Assembly (NCBI RefSeq): GCF_040566555.1 | Contig: NZ_JBEWYP010000006.1 | Coordinates: forward strand, 1 to 64,000 | Length of the DNA stretch: 64,000 bases | Direction of reading: 5' to 3' | Origin: Sediminicola sp040566555 | GTDB lineage: Bacteria > Bacteroidota > Bacteroidia > Flavobacteriales > Flavobacteriaceae | Part shown: piece after piece, positions 6,866 to 13,976 of the stretch | How positions within the stretch are numbered: the stretch's first letter is position 1 | Layout: each line of letters starts with the position of its first letter | Position numbers and translations under genes: made by a program | Notes under the pieces: generated by a model | Told to the model about the DNA's origin: nothing | Databases searched by the model: none | What the model saw: the letters and a program-made list of their open reading frames with translations, nothing else

Positions 6866-7592
6866 TGAAAATAAATTCAGTAAATATCTTATTTATGCTA
6901 TTGGCGAAATTGTACTTGTAATGATAGGTATTTTGCTCGCCCTTCAAGTGAACAATTGGAATAACCGTCGAATTGAAAAGTCAAAAGAACAGGCAATTTT
7001 AAAAAATCTTCAAATAGATTTTAAAAATAATATTGACAACCTAGACCTCGCCTATAATCGTTTTAAAGAGGCTTATCAAGCTTCTGCAATGTTACTTGAA
7101 ATTATAAAAGATGATAAAGATATAAATCCGACAGAAGTTGATCATTTGATTAATGAAATCGTCAATAAACCGATGTCATTTGATTTCATAACGGGATCGA
7201 CAAACGAAATAATAAATACTGGCTCGCTCCATTTAATTCGTGATCCTGCGCTGAGAAAACAGATATCAAATTGGTCTTATTATTTTACTGATACTCAAGA
7301 TGACATGGTAATTTACAGAGACTATTTATTTGGTTTTTTTATCCCCTCTTTAACAACCAAAGTCAGATTAAGAAACTTATCAGTTCCTTTAATTTTTGAA
7401 GATGATCTTGATTTACAAAAGATATCAAATTCTGGCTTTAAACCTGACTATAATAAGGCTATTAAGACATTTGAATTTGAAAATCAAGTATCTAATAATG
7501 CATTAAACTATATGTGGGTTATAAATTCGTACAAAGTATTTCTAAACTATTTGATCGATACCTTAGAACTTATTGAATCTAATATAAAATGA
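6825..7592 (+). CDS. DUF6090 family membrane protein (cassette 9)
   Basis: A 255-residue DUF6090 protein when started at ATG 6825, which gives the family N-terminus M-I-K-F-F-R-R-I-R-Q; the upstream TTG at 6798 would add nine atypical residues. One transmembrane helix lies at about residues 26-45 (A-I-G-E-I-V-L-V-M-I-G-I-L-L-A-L), followed by V-N-N-W-N. The remaining 200 residues form a helical domain that diverges strongly from the other three copies, whereas the first 45 residues and upstream DNA are nearly identical. The start overlaps the stop of the leader ORF. Function unknown. Confidence 0.87.
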   Translation: MIKFFRRIRQRLLSENKFSKYLIYAIGEIVLVMIGILLALQVNNWNNRRIEKSKEQAILKNLQIDFKNNIDNLDLAYNRFKEAYQASAMLLEIIKDDKDINPTEVDHLINEIVNKPMSFDFITGSTNEIINTGSLHLIRDPALRKQISNWSYYFTDTQDDMVIYRDYLFGFFIPSLTTKVRLRNLSVPLIFEDDLDLQKISNSGFKPDYNKAIKTFEFENQVSNNALNYMWVINSYKVFLNYLIDTLELIESNIK

Positions 7593-7619
7593 CAATACCG
7601 ATCCATAAATAGCGAAAGC

Positions 7620-7752
7620 ATGACAACTTGTATAATACATTGCACGTTTTCGTTGTTTTTAGGGGGAATTTGTGTTTTAGCGTGTGTACGATTCCCACTC
7701 CGAAATCCAAGCGGATTTCTTAGTAAAGTAATCATACACAAACCGGTTGTGC
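7620..7752 (+). repeat. attC-like cassette site 10
   Basis: Left core ATGACAAC (7620-7627), right core GTTGTGC (7746-7752). Inner arms TTGTATAATACATTGC and GTAATCATACACAA pair imperfectly. The centre holds an inner hairpin with CCGAAATCCAAGCGGATTTC. Complementarity between the start of cassette 9 and this left end is gapped but visible (AATAG.GAAAGC). Confidence 0.75.
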
Positions 7753-7963
7753 TCCACTATTTTATCAGGCTACTTAGTTAAATATCATATCTTTAGAGAA
7801 AACAACCTCTAATGATAAAATTTTTTAGATTATCGAAACAAAATTTTGCAAAGCAAAATCAAAGGTCTAGTAGACCTTTGATGGAGATAGCCGCTTGCGG
7901 AAAAACGCAAAAGCATTCATCATGATCAAGTTCTTTAGAAGAATCCGCCAGCGACTACTCTCT
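7753..7963 (+). repeat. long direct repeat, copy 2 (with 6661-6865)
   Basis: Second copy of the upstream region plus DUF6090 gene start described for 6661-6865, with the same TATCTTTA element, leader ORF and ATGA overlap. The differences are mostly single-base. The two copies lie on opposite sides of cassette site 10, so the whole front of the cassette has been duplicated or gene-converted. Confidence 0.85.
7812..7925 (+). CDS. 37-residue leader ORF, second copy
   Basis: Same length and reading frame as the leader at 6715, with about three residue changes (for example N-F-A-K-Q-N for N-L-A-K-Q-Y). It ends in TGA overlapping the ATG at 7922. Preservation of frame in both copies is consistent with translational coupling, although the copies may simply be young. 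Confidence 0.5.
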   Translation: MIKFFRLSKQNFAKQNQRSSRPLMEIAACGKTQKHSS

Positions 7964-8653
7964 GAAAATAAGTTCAGTAAATATCTTATTTATGCGATTG
8001 GCGAGATAATTCTTGTCGTTATTGGAATTTTGATTGCATTGGCACTGAACAATTGGAATTCTGATAGCAAAGCGAAAACCCAGGAGTTGAGTCTTCTTGC
8101 TGAGATGAGAGAAAATCTTGAAAGTGACCTAATCGATTGCCAGTATAACATTAGAGTAAATGAGCGGCTACATATCTCAAACAAATTAGTTCTTCAGGAG
8201 TTGGAAGCAAGGAATCCATTTCATGATTCACTAAAATTGCATTATGGTAGATTATGGGGAGGCACCACTCAGACAATGAATACCTCGGCCTATGATAACT
8301 TGAACTCTATTGGTTTCGACCTAATAAGAAACAATAGCTTAAGACGTAGCATTACCGTCTTGTATTCTGAACGATACCCTTATTTAAAAAGATTGGAATC
8401 CGACTTCGACAACAAGATCCAAATGAATGAGATGCTTCCACAAATCAATGCCAAGATTGTAATTGATTCCATGTGGCAGAGCGGATACCCAATTGATTTC
8501 AATGCATTGATGAATGATGATGCCTTTAAAGGATTACTAAGAAACAATATCTTCGTAAGATCATTTATGATTGGGAAGTACACGGACATTGAAAATCAAT
8601 TGAAAGATTTATTAGGTAAAATCGAACGTGAACTCGAAAGCAGGCAACGATGA
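7922..8653 (+). CDS. DUF6090 family membrane protein (cassette 10, first gene)
   Basis: A 243-residue DUF6090 protein started at ATG 7922 to give M-I-K-F-F-R-R-I-R-Q; the upstream TTG at 7895 is not preferred. The transmembrane helix is at about residues 27-44 (I-I-L-V-V-I-G-I-L-I-A-L) followed by L-N-N-W-N. The C-terminal domain differs from the other copies. It overlaps the next gene by four bases (ATGA), so this cassette carries two DUF6090 genes in one operon, suggesting that the two different members may work as a pair. Confidence 0.87.
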   Translation: MIKFFRRIRQRLLSENKFSKYLIYAIGEIILVVIGILIALALNNWNSDSKAKTQELSLLAEMRENLESDLIDCQYNIRVNERLHISNKLVLQELEARNPFHDSLKLHYGRLWGGTTQTMNTSAYDNLNSIGFDLIRNNSLRRSITVLYSERYPYLKRLESDFDNKIQMNEMLPQINAKIVIDSMWQSGYPIDFNALMNDDAFKGLLRNNIFVRSFMIGKYTDIENQLKDLLGKIERELESRQR

Positions 8654-9339
8654 TAAAATTCTTTAGAAGTATCCGCCAGCGACTACTCTCTGAAAATAAA
8701 TTCAGTAAATATCTTATTTATGCGATTGGAGAAATTATACTTGTAGTAATAGGAATTTTAATTGCGCTTAGCATAAACAATTGGAATCAATCTCGAAAGC
8801 AAAATAATGCCGAAAAGGAATTTTTACAAGGCATTAAAACTGACTTAAAGAAGGATAAAGAATATATTAATCTTGTTATACAACTACAGAAACCAAAAAT
8901 TGATGTATTTGATCATTTAAACTCCGAATTACCAGAATTCAAACATGAGAATAAAATTGCAGTTGATTCCTTATTTAAAATATATTTTACCAGCCAGCGT
9001 ACATTTTATCCAATTTCTGGCTCCTTTCAATCGGCCGTTTCAGGGAATGAAATCAATTCCTATAAAGACAAAGTTATTTCAAGTTCTCTTATCAAACTTT
9101 ATAATACCACATATGGAAGGTTAATTGATAATGGTAAAATCAGCGATGATAGATGGGATTATCTAAGTAGAAAATATCGCCATGAAAGACGAATTGGAAT
9201 TACTCAAAACTTGAATGATTCACAGCTTTCTGAACTCTTGGATGACATGTATCACCATTTTGTGCATATGCATTGGTATCAAAATCAATTAATAGATGCC
9301 AATCGAGAGATTGATAAAATATTAGAAAAAATAGAATAA
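8650..9339 (+). CDS. DUF6090 family membrane protein (cassette 10, second gene)
   Basis: A 229-residue DUF6090 protein with the family start M-I-K-F-F-R-S-I-R-Q, membrane helix at about residues 27-44 and S-I-N-N-W-N just after it. The start codon overlaps the stop of the preceding DUF6090 gene. The C-terminal domain (about 60-229) is helical and has Y-P-I-S-G-S-F and S-G-N-E-I-N-S, comparable to the E-I-I-S-S-G-K block of the cassette 6 copy. No enzyme motif. Confidence 0.87.
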   Translation: MIKFFRSIRQRLLSENKFSKYLIYAIGEIILVVIGILIALSINNWNQSRKQNNAEKEFLQGIKTDLKKDKEYINLVIQLQKPKIDVFDHLNSELPEFKHENKIAVDSLFKIYFTSQRTFYPISGSFQSAVSGNEINSYKDKVISSSLIKLYNTTYGRLIDNGKISDDRWDYLSRKYRHERRIGITQNLNDSQLSELLDDMYHHFVHMHWYQNQLIDANREIDKILEKIE

Positions 9340-9363
9340 ACTAATATTATTACAATAACGAAA

Positions 9364-9516
9364 GCACATCACCTAGTATAATCCATTGCTAGTACTCGCC
9401 TACAACAAATCCCGATCCCGGCCCCGATAGCTATCGGGGTCGGGATTCTATTTGATTTTATTTGTTAAATTAGATACTTAAATACACCACTAATCTTACA
9501 CAATCACGTTGTAGCC
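9364..9516 (+). repeat. attC-like cassette site 11 (type B)
   Basis: Left core GCACATCAC (9364-9372), right core GTTGTAGCC (9508-9516). The centre holds a strong GC-rich hairpin around the perfect palindrome CCCGATAGCTATCGGG, flanked by AATCCCGA and TCGGGATT. The following ATTCTATTTG ... TAAATTAG stretch is shared with sites 12, 14, 15 and the orphan at 21.2 kb. Confidence 0.78.
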
Positions 9517-9532
9517 AATTAAAACAAATACA

Positions 9533-9928
9533 ATGAAAGATATCTCAGGAATCGATGAAAATGGAAACCCAAAGAATGGTCCATTTAAGTTGTTCTTCAA
9601 GAATGGACTAATATCTTGTCAAGGCGAATTTGTGGACGGGAAAAAGTCAGGTGCTTGGAAATACTTTCTTAATAATGGACAGTTGCGGTCATCTGGCAAC
9701 TACAAAAACGGGAAGATTGTTGGTCGGTGGAAATGGTTCTTCAAAAATGGCGAACCTAGGGGTACAGGCCGCTTCGATGATAATGGGAATAAACACGGTG
9801 AATGGAGGCGATATCATGCCAATGGACAACTTTGGGACGAAGGGCGCTTCGAACATGGCAAGAAGAATGGTACTTGGAAAGTCTATAACGAGACTGGCGA
9901 ACTCCTTACCGAGCAAACTTTCAAGTAG
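9533..9928 (+). CDS. MORN/YwqK-like repeat protein (cassette 11)
   Basis: A 131-residue protein made almost entirely of MORN-variant repeats of about 22 residues, as in proteins annotated as YwqK-family antitoxin. Repeats with the pattern N-G-x-L/P-x-x-x-G-x-F/Y-x-x-G-K-x-x-G-x-W are seen at about residues 30-49, 52-71, 74-95 and 98-117. No signal peptide. YwqK-type proteins are known as neighbours or domains in toxin/immunity loci, but a specific role here is not supported. A second long frame over the same DNA (9630-10,004) is a shadow created by the repeats. Confidence 0.85.
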   Translation: MKDISGIDENGNPKNGPFKLFFKNGLISCQGEFVDGKKSGAWKYFLNNGQLRSSGNYKNGKIVGRWKWFFKNGEPRGTGRFDDNGNKHGEWRRYHANGQLWDEGRFEHGKKNGTWKVYNETGELLTEQTFK

Positions 9929-10087
9929 TGAAAGGAATGTCTCAGTCTATTTTCAATGCTTGATAACAGATGATTTGAGCAATCCGTTTCAAAATATTTT
10001 GTGAAACGTTAATAAAAAGAATTCAACAAATTCTCTGACTAAACTGAAACTTGATTAACAGGATTAATCAAAGAATAGAAAAAACTG

Positions 10088-10259
10088 GCTTCAACACCTT
10101 GTATAATTCATTGCTAGTCTTAGCCTGTTAACGAATCCCGGTCCCGATAGCTATCGGGGTCGGGGTCGGGATCGGGATCAGGATCAGGATTCTATCTGAT
10201 TTTTATTTGCTAAATTAGGTACTTGAACACGCCACTAACCATAGACAAACACATTGGCA
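10088..10259 (+). repeat. attC-like cassette site 12 (type B, variant right core)
   Basis: Left core GCTTCAAC (10,088-10,095); right core ATTGGCAC (10,253-10,260) instead of GTT. The centre has the CCCGATAGCTATCGGGG palindrome followed by short tandem hexamers (GGGATC, GGATCA), a simple-repeat expansion of one hairpin arm. The left end AACTGGCTTCAAC matches the reverse complement of the cassette 11 start at 11 of 13 positions. The 159 bases before it (9929-10,087) hold no gene. Confidence 0.76.
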
Positions 10260-10337
10260 CCAATTTGAAAAAATCACCTACTGAATTTCAAAAAGAGCAA
10301 AGGAATTCTAAAAATTCGGAGTATAAATAAAATAAAT

Positions 10338-10733
10338 ATGAAAGTAACACTAATTAGCATTCCTGTACGAGACCAAGAAAAAGCTTTAAAATTTTATACA
10401 GAGAAGTTGGGCTTCATAAAGAAGAAGGACTTGCCATTGGGAGGTGGAAATAGATGGTTAACCCTAGTTTCACCAGAGTGGCAGGATGGACCAGAATTAT
10501 TATTGGAACCTGGCCCTAATCACTTTGAGCCTTGTAAAGTCTATCAAGACGCATTGATGGAAGCAGGCTACCCTTACACTCAATTTGACGTTGACAATGT
10601 TGATGCCGAATATGATAGATTGACCAAACTTGGTGTAGGTTTTAGTGTAAAACCAACCGTAATGGAAACATGGAAATACGCAGTTTTTAATGATACTTGC
10701 GGAAATAACATTCAAATCGTTGAGAACCTGTAA
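10338..10733 (+). CDS. VOC (glyoxalase/bleomycin-resistance) family protein (cassette 12)
   Basis: A 131-residue vicinal-oxygen-chelate protein with two beta-alpha-beta-beta-beta modules, one starting at residue 1 (S-I-P-V-R-D-Q-E-K-A-L-K-F-Y-T-E-K-L-G-F) and one near residue 75. The family includes glyoxalase I, dioxygenases and antibiotic-binding proteins; the closest annotation is a general lyase-like VOC protein with unknown substrate. It ends in F-N-D-T-C-G-N-N-I-Q-I-V-E, the usual metal-ligand strand. No signal peptide. VOC proteins are common cassette cargo. Confidence 0.9.
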   Translation: MKVTLISIPVRDQEKALKFYTEKLGFIKKKDLPLGGGNRWLTLVSPEWQDGPELLLEPGPNHFEPCKVYQDALMEAGYPYTQFDVDNVDAEYDRLTKLGVGFSVKPTVMETWKYAVFNDTCGNNIQIVENL

Positions 10734-10745
10734 ATAAAAAACTGT

Positions 10746-10814
10746 GGCTAACACGGGCTTTGGGGAATGTTTGGTAGGTAGCCGCCCTTCTTGCCATAGC
10801 CTAGAACGTTAGCA
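10746..10814 (+). repeat. attC-like cassette site 13 (short form, 69 bp)
   Basis: Left core GGCTAAC (10,746-10,752), right core GTTAGCA (10,808-10,814). This is the shortest site and is close to the size of a classical 59-base element. The inner arms ACGGGCTTTGG and TTGCCATAGCC pair imperfectly. GTTAGC is also the core closest to the textbook GTTRRRY. Confidence 0.78.
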
Positions 10815-10832
10815 GAAATAAGAGCAATTAAT

Positions 10833-11450
10833 ATGACTAAGCTATTTACTTTATTAATACTCATTATTATTATATCAAGTTACGCTCAACAGAATGCATT
10901 GTATGACATAATCCCTAAAAATGAAAACGTTATAAATAAGACAAAGGATCAACTTATAGACCAAGCCAATCAGATCATTTCCTCCAAATATCCAGAATTT
11001 GTCATCGATTCTCTATTGTATGAAATCACAGTTTGGAAAAACTCCGAAAAAACAATCGTTAACTACAGGCGAATAATCAAATTTACCCCTCTTGACAAAA
11101 AGGATGAAAACTTGGATTATGATTTTGAGGTTAACCTAACCCACCGAGAGGTCTCCCCATTTGATTTTCGGGGGTTTGAAACGTTTTACATTCCAACTAC
11201 AGAAGAGCAAGAGAAAATTAATTTTATCATCAAAGCGTTTGGTTTACCACGCGTAGGTTTTAACAATGCTATTGTTGAAGGTCCCGAGATGTACAGCATT
11301 TACATAAATAACGAAACGGCGTTTGGCGAATACTTCATAGATAAAATAACTGGCAAAGAGTGCATGGGTTCGATAGAAGGAAGTTATGCCCTAATACCCG
11401 ACTTTCCTGAATTAGTTGACGCAGATCCTTTAATTGAAATCAAGGAATAA
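10833..11450 (+). CDS. secreted protein of unknown function (cassette 13)
   Basis: A 205-residue protein with a signal peptide of about 18 residues (L-F-T-L-L-I-L-I-I-I-I-S-S-Y-A, then Q). The mature part begins with a helix-rich segment and then a mixed sheet region; one short block G-E-Y-F-I-D-K-I-T-G-K near residue 165 resembles peptidase-propeptide-like (PepSY-type) strands, but I cannot make a firm assignment. The ATG lies 25 bases after the right core of site 13. It is probably exported to the periplasm. Confidence 0.78.
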   Translation: MTKLFTLLILIIIISSYAQQNALYDIIPKNENVINKTKDQLIDQANQIISSKYPEFVIDSLLYEITVWKNSEKTIVNYRRIIKFTPLDKKDENLDYDFEVNLTHREVSPFDFRGFETFYIPTTEEQEKINFIIKAFGLPRVGFNNAIVEGPEMYSIYINNETAFGEYFIDKITGKECMGSIEGSYALIPDFPELVDADPLIEIKE

Positions 11451-11499
11451 CCATGGCACGCACTTTTTATGAATTGACAAATGGTTAAAATAATTACCA

Positions 11500-11665
11500 C
11501 TGCCAACACCCTTAATAATTAATTGATAGTTCTAACCTACTTAAGAATAGCGATCCCGATAACTATAGGACGGCGAGTCCAGATGGCTATCATGATCTAT
11601 TCGGTTTGTATTTGCTAAATTAGGCGCCCAACCAATGCAACCACTTATGGCCGTGTCCGTTAGTC
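11500..11665 (+). repeat. attC-like cassette site 14 (type B, degraded centre)
   Basis: Left core CTGCCAAC (11,500-11,507), right core GTTAGTC (11,659-11,665). It is related to sites 11, 12 and 15 by AATTGATAGTTCTAACCTA and TTTGCTAAATTAGGCG. The central palindrome is mutated (CCCGATAACTATAGGACGG), so this hairpin is weaker. Confidence 0.74.
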
Positions 11666-11707
11666 ACAAAAAATAAATGCAATAATAGTTTGAAAATTCA
11701 CCTATTT

Positions 11708-13147
11708 ATGATGAACAAAATTAAGGAGTTAGAAAAATTATCACGACTTCTAGATCCAAAAGCGAGTCAAAGAGAAAAATGGAATTCTGAGGTTTTGGGT
11801 TATTCAAATACCTTCATAAACAATTTAGAAACTTCCAAAGCCTATATCAAATCTGAAGAAAATGGCAAGGAGATCTACAAGTTAGACATTGAAGAACAAG
11901 CTGTTGAATTAACGGCATTATTAGATAGCACAACAAAAAATATTGACAAGGTGGGTATAAACCCTGCTTCAGGTGGACATATGGGCTATATTCCTGGTGG
12001 GGGACTTTATCCTTCTGCACTTGGAGATTACATGGCAGCAGTTAGTAATCGTTATGCAGGAGTCTTTTATGCTGCGCCAGGAGCAGTTCGTTTAGAAAAC
12101 ATGCTTATTAGATGGATGTGTCGTCTAATGGATTATCCTGATAATGCCATTGGCAATTTAACCTCTGGAGGATCAATTGCTAATTTAATGGCCTTGGTGA
12201 CAGCTAGGGAAGTCCATAACATCAAAGCTCGAGATTTTGAAAGATGCGTAATTTACCTTTCAGAACAAGCACATCATTCGATATTAAAAGCTATCCGAAT
12301 TTCAGGGTTGTCCGAAGCTCAGTTAAGATATATCCCTTTAGATGAAAATCTAAAGCTTTCACCAGTTCATTTAGAAAATTCAATTATTGAAGATAAAAAC
12401 AATGGTTTAATCCCATTCTATATCAATGCTTCTTTTGGAACCACTAATACAGGAACTATTGATCCTTTAGAATCTATTGCTGCAATTGCAAAAGAGCACA
12501 AGTTATGGCTTCATGTAGATGCAGCTTATGGAGGTTTCTTTAAGTTAGTGCATGAATTAGACTCAAAATTTAAAGGCATAAAAGAAGCAGATTCTATTAC
12601 CTTGGATCCTCACAAAACGCTTTTTCTACCTTACGGAACGGGAGCTATACTTATAAAGGATAAAGCACATTTATTAAAGGCTTATCATTGCTTAGCAGAT
12701 TATATGCAAGATGTAATTGGTAAGGAGGATGAAATTTCACCTGCAGATATATCAGCAGAACAGACAAAACACTTTCGAGGAATGAGGGTGTGGTTACCAT
12801 TAAAATTATTTGGTTTAAAGCCTTTTAGAGCCGCATTGGAAGAAAAACTATACCTAACTAAGTATTTCTATGAGGAAATTCAAAAAATAGAAGGGTTTGA
12901 GGTAGGACCGGAACCGGAACTTTCTGTGGCTATTTTTAGGTATGTTCCCAAAAATGAAGACCCAGATTTGTTCAACAGAAATTTGATTGAAGCGATTCAA
13001 AATGATGGTCGTATATTTCTTTCATCTACGAACATAAATGATGTCTTTTGGATTCGGATAGCAGTAGTGCAATTTAGAACTCACCTTGAACAGATAAATC
13101 TATTGTTGGATATTATCAAAGAACACTTAAAATCAAAATTGAGATAG
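11708..13147 (+). CDS. PLP-dependent group II decarboxylase (cassette 14)
   Basis: About 479 residues from ATG 11,708 (a second ATG follows directly; the TTG at 11,690 is less likely). It belongs to the aromatic-amino-acid/glutamate-type group II decarboxylases: G-S-I-A-N-L-M-A-L near residue 155, H-V-D-A-A-Y-G-G with the PLP-nitrogen Asp near 280, and the PLP Lys at about residue 303 in L-D-P-H-K-T. The substrate is probably an L-amino acid, aromatic being most likely, but it is not decidable here. At 1.44 kb it is by far the longest cassette gene, an enzyme expected to act in the cytoplasm to make an amine. Confidence 0.93.
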   Translation: MMNKIKELEKLSRLLDPKASQREKWNSEVLGYSNTFINNLETSKAYIKSEENGKEIYKLDIEEQAVELTALLDSTTKNIDKVGINPASGGHMGYIPGGGLYPSALGDYMAAVSNRYAGVFYAAPGAVRLENMLIRWMCRLMDYPDNAIGNLTSGGSIANLMALVTAREVHNIKARDFERCVIYLSEQAHHSILKAIRISGLSEAQLRYIPLDENLKLSPVHLENSIIEDKNNGLIPFYINASFGTTNTGTIDPLESIAAIAKEHKLWLHVDAAYGGFFKLVHELDSKFKGIKEADSITLDPHKTLFLPYGTGAILIKDKAHLLKAYHCLADYMQDVIGKEDEISPADISAEQTKHFRGMRVWLPLKLFGLKPFRAALEEKLYLTKYFYEEIQKIEGFEVGPEPELSVAIFRYVPKNEDPDLFNRNLIEAIQNDGRIFLSSTNINDVFWIRIAVVQFRTHLEQINLLLDIIKEHLKSKLR

Positions 13148-13161
13148 GTTAAATTAATCAA

Positions 13162-13306
13162 GGGTCAACTCTGTATTATTAATTGCTAACCAGCATAACT
13201 AAGCATCCGGACCCGTTCCAGAAGGTTATCGGAATTCTATTCGCTATATATTTGGTAAATTAGATGTTGTAAATACCCAACTTAACTTATTCAAGATCGT
13301 TGTAAG
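13162..13306 (+). repeat. attC-like cassette site 15 (type B)
   Basis: Left core GGGTCAAC (13,162-13,169), right core GTTGTAAG (13,299-13,306). It shares TATTAATTGCTAACC, ATTCTATTCG and GGTAAATTAGATGTTGTAAA with the other type B sites, and CCGGACCCGTTCCAGAAGG forms an altered central hairpin. The first bases of the next cassette, GTTGTAAGTAATTTAA, are identical to the start of cassette 1. Confidence 0.76.
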
Positions 13307-13325
13307 TAATTTAACCAGACCAAAA

Positions 13326-13913
13326 ATGGGGCGATTCATAATGATTATTTTTTTTATCTCTCTAGTCAGTTGCGCTATAGATAGAACTATTGGCAAGGTA
13401 TCTGGAATTGAAAATAATACGCTCATTAATTTCCAAAAATTACAGAGCAAAAGTAGATTGTATATTACCGATAAGAATGAGCCCGGAGAAAAACTTCAAC
13501 TTTGTTTGACCTATATTGATAAAGAAAGTAAAAGTATTCTCCCAGATCAATTGGTGAAATTTTACCACACTTCTACCTTTGGGAATTATGATCAAACCGA
13601 CCCTACTGACGAGTCAACGGCAAGATTAGGTGGACAGGCATGGACTAACGAAAAAGGGCAGATATATATTGAAACCATTTTACCAGGAGATTATGGTAGT
13701 GCTAATGACAATCGGCATATTCATACAACGGTTTTTGGAGCAAAACCCGAAGCTTATGATATTCACTTTAAGCAATACACCGATTACATGGGGAAAAACT
13801 TTAGTAAAGGCAGTGACCAACATTTTTTAGCGGACTTAAAAAGGACAAAAGAAAATGAATTGGTTGCTTTTTTAAATATTGAGGTAAAGAATCCTTATCA
13901 AGCTGATAATTAA
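13326..13913 (+). CDS. intradiol dioxygenase-fold lipoprotein (cassette 15)
   Basis: A 195-residue protein with a lipoprotein signal (I-I-F-F-I-S-L-V-S-C, lipid Cys near residue 16) and a domain of the intradiol ring-cleavage dioxygenase (protocatechuate 3,4-dioxygenase-like) fold. Family features are G-E-K-L-Q-L-C-L-T, A-R-L-G-G-Q-A-W-T-N-E-K-G-Q, L-P-G-D-Y-G and the R-H-I-H-T-T-V-F-G strand, which holds an iron-ligand-type histidine. The usual pair of Tyr ligands is not clearly placed, so catechol cleavage should not be assumed. It is probably anchored in the cell envelope. It is the last cassette with a recognisable start core. Confidence 0.83.
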   Translation: MGRFIMIIFFISLVSCAIDRTIGKVSGIENNTLINFQKLQSKSRLYITDKNEPGEKLQLCLTYIDKESKSILPDQLVKFYHTSTFGNYDQTDPTDESTARLGGQAWTNEKGQIYIETILPGDYGSANDNRHIHTTVFGAKPEAYDIHFKQYTDYMGKNFSKGSDQHFLADLKRTKENELVAFLNIEVKNPYQADN

Positions 13914-13960
13914 AAATTACCTATCACCATGGTTTTTTATAATTACTTATAGTTATGACG
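13914..13960 (+). repeat. decayed attC-like site 16, apparent end of array
   Basis: AAATTACCTATCACC directly after the stop retains about 10 of the 14 bases expected as reverse complement of the cassette 15 start. Only 40 bases follow before the next gene, with no arms left except a short GTTATGAC that may be the old right core. I read it as a deleted site closing the array. Confidence 0.45.
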
Positions 13961-13976
13961 ATTGAAACAATTTACC

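Noticed and set aside
9630..10004. 124-codon frame overlapping the MORN-like gene
   Set aside because: It is an out-of-frame shadow created by the repetitive codons of the MORN repeats and has no family features.
1..13960. CRISPR array interpretation of the regular repeats
   Set aside because: The repeats are long, imperfect, internally inverted and separated by coding genes of different length, with no short unique spacers and no cas genes.
1..13960. The intergenic sites as ordinary transcription terminators or IS elements
   Set aside because: They lack T-runs after the hairpins and encode no transposase. The cassette-specific complementarity of the ends is not predicted by either explanation.
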